A stretch of DNA of 64,000 nt from Caenorhabditis elegans (Eukaryota; Nematoda; Chromadorea; Rhabditida; Rhabditidae): NCBI RefSeq assembly GCF_000002985.6, contig NC_003279.8, positions 7,502,001 to 7,566,000 on the forward strand, read 5' to 3'. How positions within the stretch are numbered: position 1 is the stretch's first letter; each line of letters begins with the position of its first letter. Made by a program: the position numbers and the translations under genes. The notes below the pieces were generated by a model that made no database searches, was not told the origin of the DNA, and saw only the letters and a program-made list of their open reading frames with translations. Shown here one piece after another: positions 28,201 to 40,011 of this stretch.

Positions 28201-29388
28201 TGTGTTAACTAAAATTTCAGATTCTGCTGCTATGATAAACCAGAAATCAGTTTTGTTTCTCAGACTGACACTGCTATTATTATTTTCCGATCACAACTTT
28301 CTACGGATATTGGATTTAAAATTCAAGCAAAATCTAGTGAGTTTTCCGATTAAAAATATTTGGACAGATGAGGTTTCGTAAATTTAAAACAACTCTGAAA
28401 ATTTTTTTAATTATCAAAACCAAATGTTTCGTTATATTCAGAGCATTGCGACTTTTGAGAAAAATATATTATTTGAAGTATTTAGATGAATTGATTATTA
28501 AAACTTTTAAAAATAGCCAAAAAACCAAAATGCAAATACTTTTTCCTAAACTGTCTTTAAAAAATAATTCAGCCGATGCCGAACCAAGGACAACAATTGC
28601 TCCAACAATTATCACAACAACTTGTATGTTTCTTTTTCATTTTTCTTGTTATAACATTTTCAAATTTCCAGTGGCACCAATAACTGTTGATGCACCAAAT
28701 GTATGGGCAGATTGGGGTGAATGGTCAATGTGTTCAAGAACATGTGGAGGTTGTGGAATTAGAAGTCGGGTCAGATCATGTAGAAGCAAAAAGTGCGAGT
28801 AAGTGATTTTTAATTAACACCCTTGAGAGCGTTGATCCTGATTGATTTCAAATGAAAATATATTCAAACCTTGTAAGGATATTTATCTTTCAGGGGACGA
28901 CGACAAGAATTTGGAACCTGTAATTTGAAAGCGTGCCCTGTTGATAAACATTGCGCAAAGCTACTATCAAATAATAGGCTTTGCAATGGAAAAGTGTGTA
29001 CCAAGTGAGTTGATATGGAATTTAAAAACTACTTTAAAATTTACATAGTGTTTAAAAAAACTCTCAAAAAAAAATTAATTTAAAAACCTTGAGCAACTCT
29101 GATTTAAAAAAAAGTTTTTGAGCTTTGAAGATGCTGGAATTACTCAAAAAATTACATAGTTTTTGGAACTTGTGTATTCGGAACATTGTATCGACAATTT
29201 CGTCTGAACATTTTCCAACAGATTTTCGTTACTTTGAATTCTGTTGTTTTTATTTTCAAAACTGCAGAAACGACATTGCAATATCGTCATGTGATGCTCC
29301 ACAATGTTGTCCTCCGTTTATTAATGTTGATGGAGTATGCCAATCTGATCAAGAAAATCAACATGATGAATTATGGCTTTCTATTTAA
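25298..29388 (+). CDS. nas-36: Secreted astacin metalloprotease with EGF, CUB and TSP1 domains
   Basis: Sixteen exons (25298-25408, 25896-26006, 26051-26135, 26177-26255, 26310-26380, 26428-26551, 26869-26935, 26987-27070, 27123-27366, 27693-27818, 27930-28164, 28221-28336, 28573-28623, 28672-28798, 28894-29004, 29268-29388) give 620 residues. A hydrophobic N terminus acts as signal peptide. A furin-like KRLRR site at about 125-129 would release the prodomain. The zinc motif [11 protein letters not shown] is at 222-232 and the Met-turn SVMHY at 276-280, so the enzyme looks active. An EGF-like module (about 327-365), a CUB domain (about 370-485), a Thr-rich linker and a thrombospondin-1 repeat from W513 follow. 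NAS-36 acts in moulting, with NAS-37, in removal of the old cuticle. The intron after 26935 has a GC donor (GCAAGT). AATAAA lies at 29686-29691. Confidence 0.93.
25505..25831. repeat. Inverted-repeat element (MITE-like), copy 1
   Basis: The left arm (from about 25505) and right arm (to about 25831) are imperfect reverse complements: TGTCGATTTACGG at 25594 against CCGTAAATCGACA near 25749, and TCAAAATATCTCGTAGCG against CGCTGCGAGATATTTTGCGC. The ends read GAATGCA and TGCATTC. It sits in the first intron of nas-36. The same element is at 51374-51698. Confidence 0.75.
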
Positions 29389-30314
29389 TCATCCATACTT
29401 TTCGAATCTTAAATATTTCATGAATTGTTTTTCTTCAAATTTCGACGTCTTGGCTAAACTTGCAACAATTTTCTATGTCTATTTGTATTTTCATTAATGT
29501 ATTTTTCTAATTGTCATACAAGATATTCTAAATTATTTCCTTCTAGGTCTTTCAAATTCACATTTCTTGTTTCTACTTAAACGGGTTGTTTTCATTTTAT
29601 TTCTTAAATTTATTTCTTGTGAATTATTCAGAAAAACAATAATTTTCTGCTAATCTTGTTATAGGATTTTCTGTAATTTTATATCAATAAACAGTTATCG
29701 TATGTTCTCTATAAATCTTTGTTCACTCAACTCGATAAAAAATATATTTTTTTCTTCAAAAATTGTTTCATATTTTGTCCATTAGTGAATTTATCCAAAG
29801 GTAATTCTAAATAAAAATAAATAAATAAAAAATAATAAAAAAAATTTAAAAAAAAAGGTAAAATTAGGTAATGAAAAAGGTCACTAAGTTCTTACCTATC
29901 ATAACTTGAAACGGTGAATCAAATAGTAATCTTGAACTGCTGAAATAATGTATTCCGGAAAATAGAAAAGTATTTGTAAATGCAAAGAAAGATTAAAATC
30001 TGGTAAAAACAACTAGTTCTTCATTGTCTTTTCTTACAGTTTTTAGTTATTCGGAAGCTTTCTTTCACTCATCTCAACACTCCATTTTATTCTAATTCGA
30101 AGCGTTTTTTTGCATTTTTCTCATTGGAGATCCATGGAAAGAGAAGAATGAGAAATTAAGAAGGCTTAAGCTTTATCTCTAAATCCATCTTTTAGCCTTC
30201 ATATTACGAAACGGTATCTGTCTATGTCTCTTTTCTTTTTTTCTATTTCTCACCTTTCAGATTAAAATTTAATTTTATTCGAGGATTTTTGTATTGAGAG
30301 AAAGGCTAACTGCA
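29389..30314. other. nas-36 3' UTR and upstream region of next gene
   Basis: No gene is seen. The interval contains the nas-36 poly(A) signal at 29686-29691 and a simple A-rich tract at about 29805-29860, then AT-rich sequence before the next ATG. Confidence 0.4.
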
Positions 30315-33300
30315 ATGCATTATATTGAAAAGAAGAAAAAGAACATCTGGTGGCCAAAAAAATCATTTTCATTTTCTGTTCTTGTTGTCCTTTTCATCTT
30401 TGTAGTTGCTGCTGCTCTTCCTTTCACATTTGTGAGTTTTTTTTTGAAGCTTTTTTTTAATTTCTGCCTGACTCGGCAATCGCCCAACTTGGGAACTTTT
30501 TTAGCCAGGCTCATCTATCGTTAGGTAGTTTTTTAGTGCAAAGTTTAGGGATCCGGATTCTGCCCAATTTTACGCAACTTTTCCAATTGGCATTATTAAG
30601 GTTTCTAAAGTTGGCAGAAAAGTTGCGGACAATAGCCTTTGATTTATTGGAAAAAAATGTGGTTGTAACTAATTTTCATAGTATTCTTGCTTCCGCATGA
30701 TTGTTTGTTAAGTTCTTAAAGTTGCATGGCTTTATTTATTTATCTCTCTGAAACACTCGAACCTCTTGCAGGTCAAGCAAATCTAAAAATAACCAGCTTC
30801 ATTATTACTTTTCTCAAATGTGGTGAAATCTTAAGGTCATGATTCAGCCCCTATTTGCTTCCAAGAGCTGTGAAAATTCGCAAAGTTTTCCTACCACCTT
30901 TTAGCTGAAACTAAAACTTATAAAAACTACATCAATTTTGTTATTAACCGTTATTTTTGTTAATTTTGAAGATAAATCTTACTTTGTTAACCTTAGAAAA
31001 TTCTTTGAAAATCGTGTTCTATCACCGAAAATCGGCTGCGTAATGAATGCTATTGTTCAATATCTCTAGCTACTTAATCTAATTTTTAAATCTAATCGTC
31101 TAGAGAATACGCATTTTTTGAAGGAATTGTTCGCGACAAAAATCATATTTTTGCAGGGAATTCTCAGTCCGCATATTCTGCGTCAACGAAACATAGTAGT
31201 GACAGTAAATAGAGTCTCAAAAGAGGTTTGATTTTATTCTTCAATTTATGAATTCAATTTTTCTTTTTTTTTCAGCTTTCATTCGAAGATATTCACAATG
31301 AATACAATTTTATGCAGTTTTCGGAACAATTGAAAGCAATGCCAAAACCTCCATATATCATATTTGTGGGTGCAGTTTGAGAAAAGTTATCAACTTGTTC
31401 CTAAATAGCCAAACATCATAGTAAAACTTTCCCGAAAAGTTTCTAAATTTTACAAAATTTACTGTCAAAAAGTAGCAATTACTCAATGCCATACTTTTGG
31501 TCGGCCAAAAAAACCTGGTTTTTTTTAAATATGAGTTGTATATCTTAATAATGTTTTAGTTTTTGTACAAAACATTGTGGGGCTTTGAAGGAAGACAATT
31601 CTTCACAAAATCAAAAAGTAAAATTTCAACAAAATAAGTTTGCAATTCATATAGAGGAAGCAATAATAAATATTTTTCAGTACGACTCAAGCAATTTGGA
31701 TATATTCCTCAATCATATTTGCAATTTAGAATTTATTCCTGGCGCTCTTTCCCGCCTTGTTGCCATTTCATTCGACACTCCTTCACATTTAATTTTAAAA
31801 GAAAAATATCCGAACATTCCAAGCGTCGTTATCAATTTGGATTCAATTAAGGTAACAATTATTTTTTAATTTGAATTCTACACATTTTAACATTGCTGAA
31901 TCGATTCTGTTTTAAATAAGTTTTCGTTCAAAATCAGTTTAAAAATCGAAACTTTACATTTATTCGCATAGTTTTCAAAATATTTTTTCTAAATAATATT
32001 AATATCTGACAAATTCCAGAAAACATTACCAGAGTCTTATGAAAATCGCCGTTACATAATCTATCAATTGGTTCTACTGACACGTGCTCGTATATGTGCA
32101 TCATTAGCTCTTCGTGGAATAAGTTTTTGGGCAATGCAACAGGATACACTTTGGGTTGAAAATTTTGATTCAATGGATCTTGAAAATAGATATCCAGATG
32201 AATATATGCTTTTTGACACTGTTGGAAATGAGCAGGTGAGCTTCTTTTAGTTTTAAATTATCTCAAATTAAATTCAAAATTGTTAAAATTATCAGTTTGG
32301 TGAATACGATCGAATGTTCGGATGGATATGTGGATCAACATTTTTTGTTCGTGGAAATCCAACAACGTATCAGTTTTTTTATCAGGTGAGTTAATTTAAG
32401 TTTTGGAAAAAACATATCGTTAACAGATTTTTTATTTTGATTTTTTGCGGGCTTCGCTGTGATAATCCAACATAACCCAATCTCTAATGGGGTTATTCAA
32501 CTACTGTAGCAAAATGTATTTAAATACATTTGTGACGTCACAAATGTATTTAAATACATATTTTTATATACTTGAATACAGTTGTGACGTAATTTTTCTA
32601 CACTTTTTAATTTTCCGACACTACTTGAATACCCCCATAAGTTGTCTATCACATTCGGCAAATTGCCAAATTATCGAAAAGTTTAGATATTCTGATTGCT
32701 TTCGAGAATTGCCTCATGTTCATGCTCTTAGAATGATCGAAAGCAAATAAATAAACCGAGTGTTTCCCTTGAAAAACAATTTACGACCGACTTTGAAAAT
32801 AATGATATATGAAAATTGTTGACTATAACTGAATGTTGACTATACCTTAAGATTTTTAAATGTTTAACAAGGATTTCAGATTTTTTTTTTCAGATTGATT
32901 CATTTATGAGATCACATCAAAGTCCGGATTCTTCAATTATGACCTACTTGTGTGGTCATAGGAATTACAGATGTCATCGACTTCCGAGATGGTAAGTTTG
33001 AATTTAAAAAAAAATTATTCGTAAATTTGACAGTTTTCCAAATCTTTGACTAAAAACTTTCGAATATCTAAAATAAAATTTCATATTTTAGTTTTGATAG
33101 GGCTTGAAATAGTTTTAAAAGTTAAATCAGATGAATTAAAATATCACAAATTTGAAGGATCATCTCATCATCAGACTATTTTCGTGGTACTCGTGAAACA
33201 ACGCCAGTTATGATTCAAGTGGATTCTGATCAAACAGATGAAACAAAAATGGAATCATTTCAAAGAGCAAACTTCATTTTTCGACATGATAATGGAACAT

Positions 33301-33997
33301 GTGATCGAAAATCTGTTCATAAATTGAGGTAACTTTTGGAAAATATAATTTCGTAGATTTCGTGCCTTCCAAACAAGCCTGGGTTCGGGTTTGCTTAAAA
33401 AGTATTTTAATAAATTTTCTCAAAACATTTGCTCAGGGTTTCAAGCTTTTCGGGTTATCGGGTTTTCCGTTTGAAATACAGTGATTTTTTCGATTTTCGG
33501 AAAATACCAAGACCAATCAGCTATTCTACCCGCACACTTTTAAACCAATTAGAGTAATCGAACTCCGCCTACCCCGTCTGATTGGTTCAAACGTGAGAGG
33601 AACATATTGACCTCATTTTACGGAAAATTTAAATTTTTCTGATTGTGTCAGTTGGATCTTGTCCCTACTGAATTTAGACTATTTCAGATATTTTAAAGAA
33701 AAGTTCTCATTGACCGTACTACAATTTAAAACCTCCATTATATATTTATTTATAGTCTCGTTGGAAAACATTATTTTTTGTTCGAAAATGTTACATTACT
33801 GAAATAACCTCCGTAATCCTATATAATTTTTCAGAGACGCCGTACGATTAGCGTTTCCCGAAAAATTGAAACTTTTGGATCAAAGTCCATATGGAGAGAG
33901 TATGTTCACTCAATTACACTATATGTATAAACATATTTTTAATATTGATCGTTATAATAACAAAGTTTTTCTAACAGTTCATTATACTTTAGTCTAG
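30315..33997 (+). CDS. Type II membrane protein with nucleotide-diphospho-sugar transferase-like domain
   Basis: Exons are 30315-30431, 31157-31225, 31276-31365, 31681-31851, 32020-32235, 32296-32385, 32894-32991, 33158-33328 and 33835-33997, about 394 residues. A basic cytosolic start (MHYIEKKKKNIWWPKK) precedes one hydrophobic segment at about 18-39, the layout of a Golgi type II enzyme. The luminal part has alternating strands and helices (PYIIF, ALSRLVAISFD, SVVINLDS). It then has LVLLTRARICASLALRG and SFWAMQQDTLWVENF, resembling nematode members of the Nucleotid_trans-like glycosyltransferases. The usual metal-binding DxD appears as QQD, so activity is uncertain. The substrate is unknown. 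One coding-like piece at 31560-31617 cannot be joined in phase and was left out. AATAAA lies at 34100-34105. Confidence 0.6.
32485..32640. repeat. Inverted-repeat element containing a perfect 46-bp palindrome
   Basis: Bases 32514-32559 are an exact palindrome: the half ATGTATTTAAATACATTTG plus TGAC reads the same on the other strand. Its centre is TGACGTCA (32533-32540). Less exact outer arms (GGGGTTATTCAACTACTG near 32489 and CTACTTGAATACCCCCAT near 32620) suggest a larger mobile-element-like unit. It lies in an intron of the glycosyltransferase-like gene. Confidence 0.8.
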
Positions 33998-34255
33998 ATT
34001 TCTGATTTTTCAATTTTAAATGCTTATTGTTGATTTTTCGGGTTGCATTTGTTCCTTTCGGGTATTAATGTTTTAATTCTCCAATTGCCGTTTCAAACCA
34101 ATAAAAATTCAACGAAACCTTTAATTGTTGAAAACATTTCTGATTATCAAAAATGGAACGTTTTGCACGAGAGAAGGGCAATTTTCATAAAACAGAAGAA
34201 AATCACATGAATAGATGACGACGCTAAGTCTTAAGAACATTCAGAAAAAGGAGAG

Positions 34256-34851
34256 AAAAACGGTTTAAGAATAAGTTAAATATGAACGAGAGAGGGGGAA
34301 ATTAAGGGAAAAAGAAAGCGAAATAGTTATTTAATTTAGAAATTATAAAACCACATCCGTTCGATAGTTTTAGAAAAAAAACTCAACACCCTCTAATTTT
34401 GGAATTAAAGATGTATACTTCTTCAAATATAATCTGAACTTTGAACATCACTGAAATTGAAATATCAAAAAAAGTGAGCAAAATCAAGACTATAAGAGAA
34501 GAAGCATATTTGGTACAAACCGTCAATTTTTTGGAAGTTACAAGTTAGGGATACTAATCGATAATAGTGGGGGTGGGGGTGGCGATTGTGGAAATAAAAA
34601 TAATCAAAGCGATGGGAATATGATTACAGGAAAATGGAGAATGACCGTGATGGAAAAGCACGTGGATTTTCAGATTTTCTCGAAACTTCGTCTGAATTTT
34701 GCAAAAAGGAAATTTTTAAAAAGTGTAGGAGAAAGAGAGGGAGAGAGATGCCGAGAAATCATATTTGAATACAAAAAATCATACAAAAACAACCCGGATT
34801 TCAATCAGAAACAAGTTTTGTTATGTTGTCGGTAGTGGATAGAGGAAAAGA
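34256..34851. repeat. Tandem direct repeat, copy 1 (596 bp)
   Basis: The block starting AAAAACGGTTTAAGAATAAG is followed immediately by a second copy at a constant offset of 596 bases. The unit includes the G-run near 34568-34580 and ends GTGGATAGAGGAAAAG. I saw no difference between copies when reading them side by side. Confidence 0.9.
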
Positions 34852-35447
34852 AAAAACGGTTTAAGAATAAGTTAAATATGAACGAGAGAGGGGGAAATTA
34901 AGGGAAAAAGAAAGCGAAATAGTTATTTAATTTAGAAATTATAAAACCACATCCGTTCGATAGTTTTAGAAAAAAAACTCAACACCCTCTAATTTTGGAA
35001 TTAAAGATGTATACTTCTTCAAATATAATCTGAACTTTGAACATCACTGAAATTGAAATATCAAAAAAAGTGAGCAAAATCAAGACTATAAGAGAAGAAG
35101 CATATTTGGTACAAACCGTCAATTTTTTGGAAGTTACAAGTTAGGGATACTAATCGATAATAGTGGGGGTGGGGGTGGCGATTGTGGAAATAAAAATAAT
35201 CAAAGCGATGGGAATATGATTACAGGAAAATGGAGAATGACCGTGATGGAAAAGCACGTGGATTTTCAGATTTTCTCGAAACTTCGTCTGAATTTTGCAA
35301 AAAGGAAATTTTTAAAAAGTGTAGGAGAAAGAGAGGGAGAGAGATGCCGAGAAATCATATTTGAATACAAAAAATCATACAAAAACAACCCGGATTTCAA
35401 TCAGAAACAAGTTTTGTTATGTTGTCGGTAGTGGATAGAGGAAAAGT
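34852..35447. repeat. Tandem direct repeat, copy 2 (596 bp)
   Basis: This is the second copy of the preceding unit, at +596 throughout. It ends at GAGGAAAAG (about 35446), after which the sequence diverges (TAGAAATAAAAT). That is about 45 bases from the end of the dcp-66 coding region. Confidence 0.9.
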
Positions 35448-35492
35448 AGAAATAAAATATCAATTGAAGAAACCGAAAAAAGTTTGAAATTT

Positions 35493-38400
35493 TCACTTCC
35501 TCGTTTGACGTTTGACAACTTCGATCAGCGCTTTCTGTTGTTCAGGTGTCAGTTTTTGAAGTTGTTGGAGAGCTTGAACATTCACTTGACCATTACTCAT
35601 GAGAGCTTCTGAAATGTTTAAAACTTATTTCTTTTCGATCAATTTTGTAGATTGAAATGTTAATATTCCAACCAGAAAACAATGGAAAATCACAATTTTT
35701 TCTTTCTAATCTCGTAATAAACAATTTTTAATGTTCTAAATCTTTCACAAAATCGCCCAAAAAACACTTACGAATTAGCATTGATTGTTGATTCGCCTCT
35801 CTATTTGCCTGTGCCTGGGCTTGAGCCTGTGCGGCCTGAGCTTGTGCAGCCTGAGCTTTTGCCGCCTGAGCTCGTGCGACTTGAGCCTGAGCAGCTTGCA
35901 TTGCTTGTGCTTGGAATAGCATGGCCATTTGATTATTTGCCATATTTGCCGCCCCTCCTCCCATAGCTAAAGCTTGGTACATTTGCAACTGGAAAAGGAT
36001 TTATTTTTTGAAATTTCAAAAAAAAGTGATACCATTTGTTGCATTTGAGGATTATTTCTCAACATTGCTGTACTGAATAATTGATTCATTCCTTGCATAC
36101 TTTGTTGTTGCAATTGTGCTGCAGTCTTCTTTGCACTTGAACTTGATGATTTTGGTGTCGAGTGTATCTGAAAATTCAAAATTAATTGTTTTTTCCTAAC
36201 TTTTGATATTACTTAAAATGTCTAGAAATACTAATTTTTTAAAGTAACATCAAGCTTCTTCAATGCCTATTTTCTTCTGTTTGCATGAAAAAATTATACA
36301 CGAATTTAGAAAATTGCGAAATGTTATAAATTTTTAATAAAAAGCTCATAAAATATATGTCTTTTTGGAAATGTTGTATTTTGAACTTTTTTAACTGTAA
36401 AAAATATTTTCCCAGGTATATTCCTCAATTTTGAATTATTTGGTTTGAAAATAAAAATCTAACCGGTGTTGACGTCTTGACTGCTTGTGTTGGTGTACTT
36501 GATCCAGTTGATGATGGAATTTGTGGTAATCGTGGTACAAGTGGAATTGATGAAACAGTTGCTGTTGATGATGTTGGTATTGTTTCTGAATTTAATTTTA
36601 TTCGCATCGGGGAATTTGAATTTTTTTAAAAAGTTTTTAACAGCAATACAACGATTTTTAAAAATACGTGTGTATTAGTCCCAACTTTTTGGAATTAAAC
36701 TGTTCAACTATTAATGTGACAATGACTTTAGGCGTCGATCGTCGTCTAAAAAATTTCGATTTTTTAGAGTTTTTCAGAGAAAATTTTAAAAACCGAAAAA
36801 CAGAAATATTGCGTTTTTGAAAGTCGAAAAATCGGGAAAAAATGACGAAATTTTTTTGAAAGAAGAAAAAACTATAGATTAGCAAAATATTTGTAAAAAA
36901 AGGAAAATATTTGTATTAAAATTTTTCAAATTGAAGAATTGTCGGAAAAAATTTGTTTGGAAATTTTATTTAAAATTATATAATTGGTTTTTTTTTAAAT
37001 TATGATATACAAAAACCCTATTTTTTGTAGTTAGTGCAAAGATCTATAGTTTTCAAAACTAATTCTTTTCATAATTTTAATATGATTTAGATCATTTTAG
37101 TTTTTTTTTCAGATAGCGGACACAATTTTTATACTTTTATATTACTATTTTAACTTTCAAATAATAAAACTAACGAGATGTAGCAGGTGCTGCAGCTTTT
37201 GCTTCTGCGTACTGCTCCAATTGTCCTTCGGCAATTTTCTTTTCGAACTCCTGTAATAACTTTTAATTCGTTTAATAATCAGTTAAATTTCGAAATAAAT
37301 ACCTTTTCTTGTGCCGTAATCTTCTGGAAAGCTCTCTTCAATAAAGCTGTCTGATCTGTTCGATTTTTCCTTTTTTGTGCTGATCGTACACAATTTTCAC
37401 AATAAAGATGAAGATCATCTTGTGTACTTCCAATAGCTTTCCAAGTGTGAGCACATTCGGTTTTACATTCTTCACATTCGTATGATGGTCCGGCATATGG
37501 TCTGAATATAATTTTTTTTTTAATGAAAACATTTCAATTTTGAACATTAAAACTTTCGAGGTTTTTAGTTTCTAATGCAATTATCAAACATTTTTTGAGA
37601 AATTAAAGTCCGGTCTGATTTTTTTTCGTTTACAGGAAACCGAAAACTCTATAAATGTTCGTGTTTCGATTTTCAGTTTGGCTCAAAAACCTAAAACTCA
37701 ACAATTTTTGAAATTTTGACTGTTTGTATGAAATGTGATACGAGCCGGAACAGAAAAAGTAATTCCGGAAATGATTCTGAAATATTCAGTTTTTCTGAAA
37801 CCGTAAAGCGTTCGTTTTTCGCTTTTGATCAAAACCAAAAATCTAAAAATTTTCAAACGTTGGTAATTTTTCCTGTTTTATAAAAAAGTAAATCAAAATA
37901 AACAAATTGTTGAAATTGTCTGTTAATTTTCTCAACAATTTTTCCGAATATTTCTGAAAAAGTCTCCACATTTTTTCGACGACACCCGTGATCACAATGT
38001 GTTTTAACAAATCATAGTTTGAAAAAAAACTCACGTCTCATTAGATCTATCTTTGAGAACATGCTGAACCACTAGATCCAATCCATGCAATGCCAGGAAT
38101 GCAGAAGCATTCGGATTCGGTAGGAAAGTGATATCATGAGGTTGACTTTTTTGTGTTGGAATTGTTGTCAATTGCTTATCAGCTTGAGCTCTGAAAGCCA
38201 GCCGAGCTGCTTGTATCCTTTGTGCAGGTGTCTGTTGATTTAGAAGTTTTGATTGTGTGATTTGAGCCTGTTGTGGTTGCTGTGCTTGTTGAGATTGTTG
38301 TACTGCAGGTGATGCAGATGCAGAAGCATTTGTTTCAGCAGCAGAAAGCTCTTTTTGCTTTTGAAGATTTTGATTATTGATTGTAATCAGTTGTTGGAAT

Positions 38401-40011
38401 AGTTGAGTCGTTTGTGCTGGATTCTTCTTTGCCATAATGTATGCTTGTTTGGCAGCTGGTGATTGAGATGATAGTTTTTGAAGTAATTCGAGTTGTTGTG
38501 GAATTGAAAGATTCTTAAGTCCATTCATTGTTTTGTTATTTGACTCAATCATCGAATTCTTTCCATTAGTAACAGATTTTCCATTTGTAGCAACCGCTGG
38601 TTTATATGCTGCAGATGTCGCTTCAGCAAGATCAGCAGCTTTAGTTTCGGCGGCCAGCTGGAAAAAATATTAATACAAAAAAGTTTTGATCATTTATTTT
38701 TATTTCATACAGATTTCAGTTTCACAAAGAGTTTCCTTCACTTTTGTCGGTTTTTTTGAAAATGTGTGTTTTTTGAATGAAACATTTTATCAGCATAAAA
38801 CTTGAAGCATTTCCTATTCTCAGATCATAACTCGCCGAAAATTTAACTACAATTCTCTCAGGGCAAAAATCCGGAATTTTTGCGAGTTTTATGATGAAAA
38901 TTTTTTTAAACTATTTGTGAAGTTACACTTTTATCTAAAATTGGCGTTTTTATTTCTCGAATAGTGAAGAAAACGAACCTTGGTGATAGCTCTTGTCTGA
39001 CTATCCTTCATTTTTCTCAAAACTAGCAATTTTGCCTCTTCTTCTCGTAACTGATTTTCAGCTTCTCTTCTCATATTTAAACGTTCTCTTAATTGTTCCT
39101 CATCCGGTTCCTTATTCTTCATTTTTTCATAATGATACCTCACAACTTCCATTTCACTTTCATGAATTGAAGAATTTTCACTCTCATCAGTCATTGCGTA
39201 TACTTCACCTTCATTATTCGCACGAAGTCCAAATCGGAAACATGTTTGATCAAACTCTTTTCCATTTTCGAGTCTTCTTTTTTTTGGAGCTGATTGCTCA
39301 TTAATTTCATCTCCCAACTCTTCATCTTCCATATCATCATCATCATTCGCCCGTTTTTGTGGTCCTTGTACAATATCATCTTTCAGTTTAATCTTTTCCT
39401 GAGCCTTCAGAGCACTTGCTCGTGTACTCCGCCGCCGTAGATCACTCGGTGAAAGTTGTAAATCATCGGTATCGATTGATGTTGAAGCTCCATTCAAATC
39501 TTTTGTAGGTGTTCCATGAAATAGAACAGCTCCATTTTGAATATGTGCAAGTGCAGCGACGGCTGTTGAAGCTGATTCTTCGATACTCAAACCATTTCCA
39601 TTCTTTTCAGGAATCCCATTCATAGGTGACGATGGAACTTGTTGAACCTTTAAAAACATTGGGTTTAAAAAGTTATTCGAATTTTTTCAATTAAGATTCT
39701 AATTTTCAACTAAATTTGAGGTAGCAAAAATTTTAAAATTACACTAAAACTGTCCAAAAATAGACTGAAAATGCTTATTTTCTCATTTATTAGGGTAAAC
39801 CTTCAGTCTTCTCCAAAATTTGTTATTTTTTGTGAACTGAATTCGGAATTCAGTAAGTTTTAATTTTAGTATTTAGATTGATCGAACTCGCTACCCCATT
39901 TTTAATGAAAATTACTTGACATAATAAATATTAAATTTGAATATTCCAAACACGAAATATTTTTTGAGTTCGTTTAATATAACTGTAAATAGAAACACCT
40001 ACCTGTGCCAT
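35493..40011 (-). CDS. dcp-66: p66 subunit of the NuRD deacetylase complex (GATA-type finger)
   Basis: Nine exons on the minus strand (40011-40003, 39647-38979, 38657-38035, 37501-37303, 37250-37175, 36585-36464, 36167-36033, 35988-35772, 35608-35493) give about 721 residues. The first exon encodes only MAQ. A coiled-coil CR1-like motif (LREEEAKLLVLRKMKDSQTR, about 203-222) matches the p66 segment that binds MBD2/3. A serine- and glutamine-rich middle follows. The GATA-type finger has C443-x2-C446 and C468-x2-C471, then a basic helix. The C-terminal third has an Ala-Gln run (AQAQ type, in the exon at 35988) and a final LQQLQKLTPEQQKALIEVVKRQ helix. p66 proteins bridge MBD and CHD parts of the nuclear NuRD repressor. 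The three-residue first exon leaves room for alternative starts upstream. Confidence 0.9.

Larger units (their letters stand above)
33998..35492. other. Interval between convergent genes, mostly a tandem duplication
   Basis: No supported gene. It holds the 3' UTR of the glycosyltransferase-like gene, the two 596-bp direct repeats described separately, and the 3' UTR of dcp-66. The 71-codon open frames at 34620 and 35216 are the same sequence in each repeat copy. They look like chance frames, with no splice sites or family resemblance. Confidence 0.5.

Noticed and set aside
34620-35431. Two identical 71-codon frames as a duplicated small gene
   Set aside because: They are identical only because the 596-bp unit is duplicated. 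No family resemblance or splice signals, and they lie in 3' flanking DNA.
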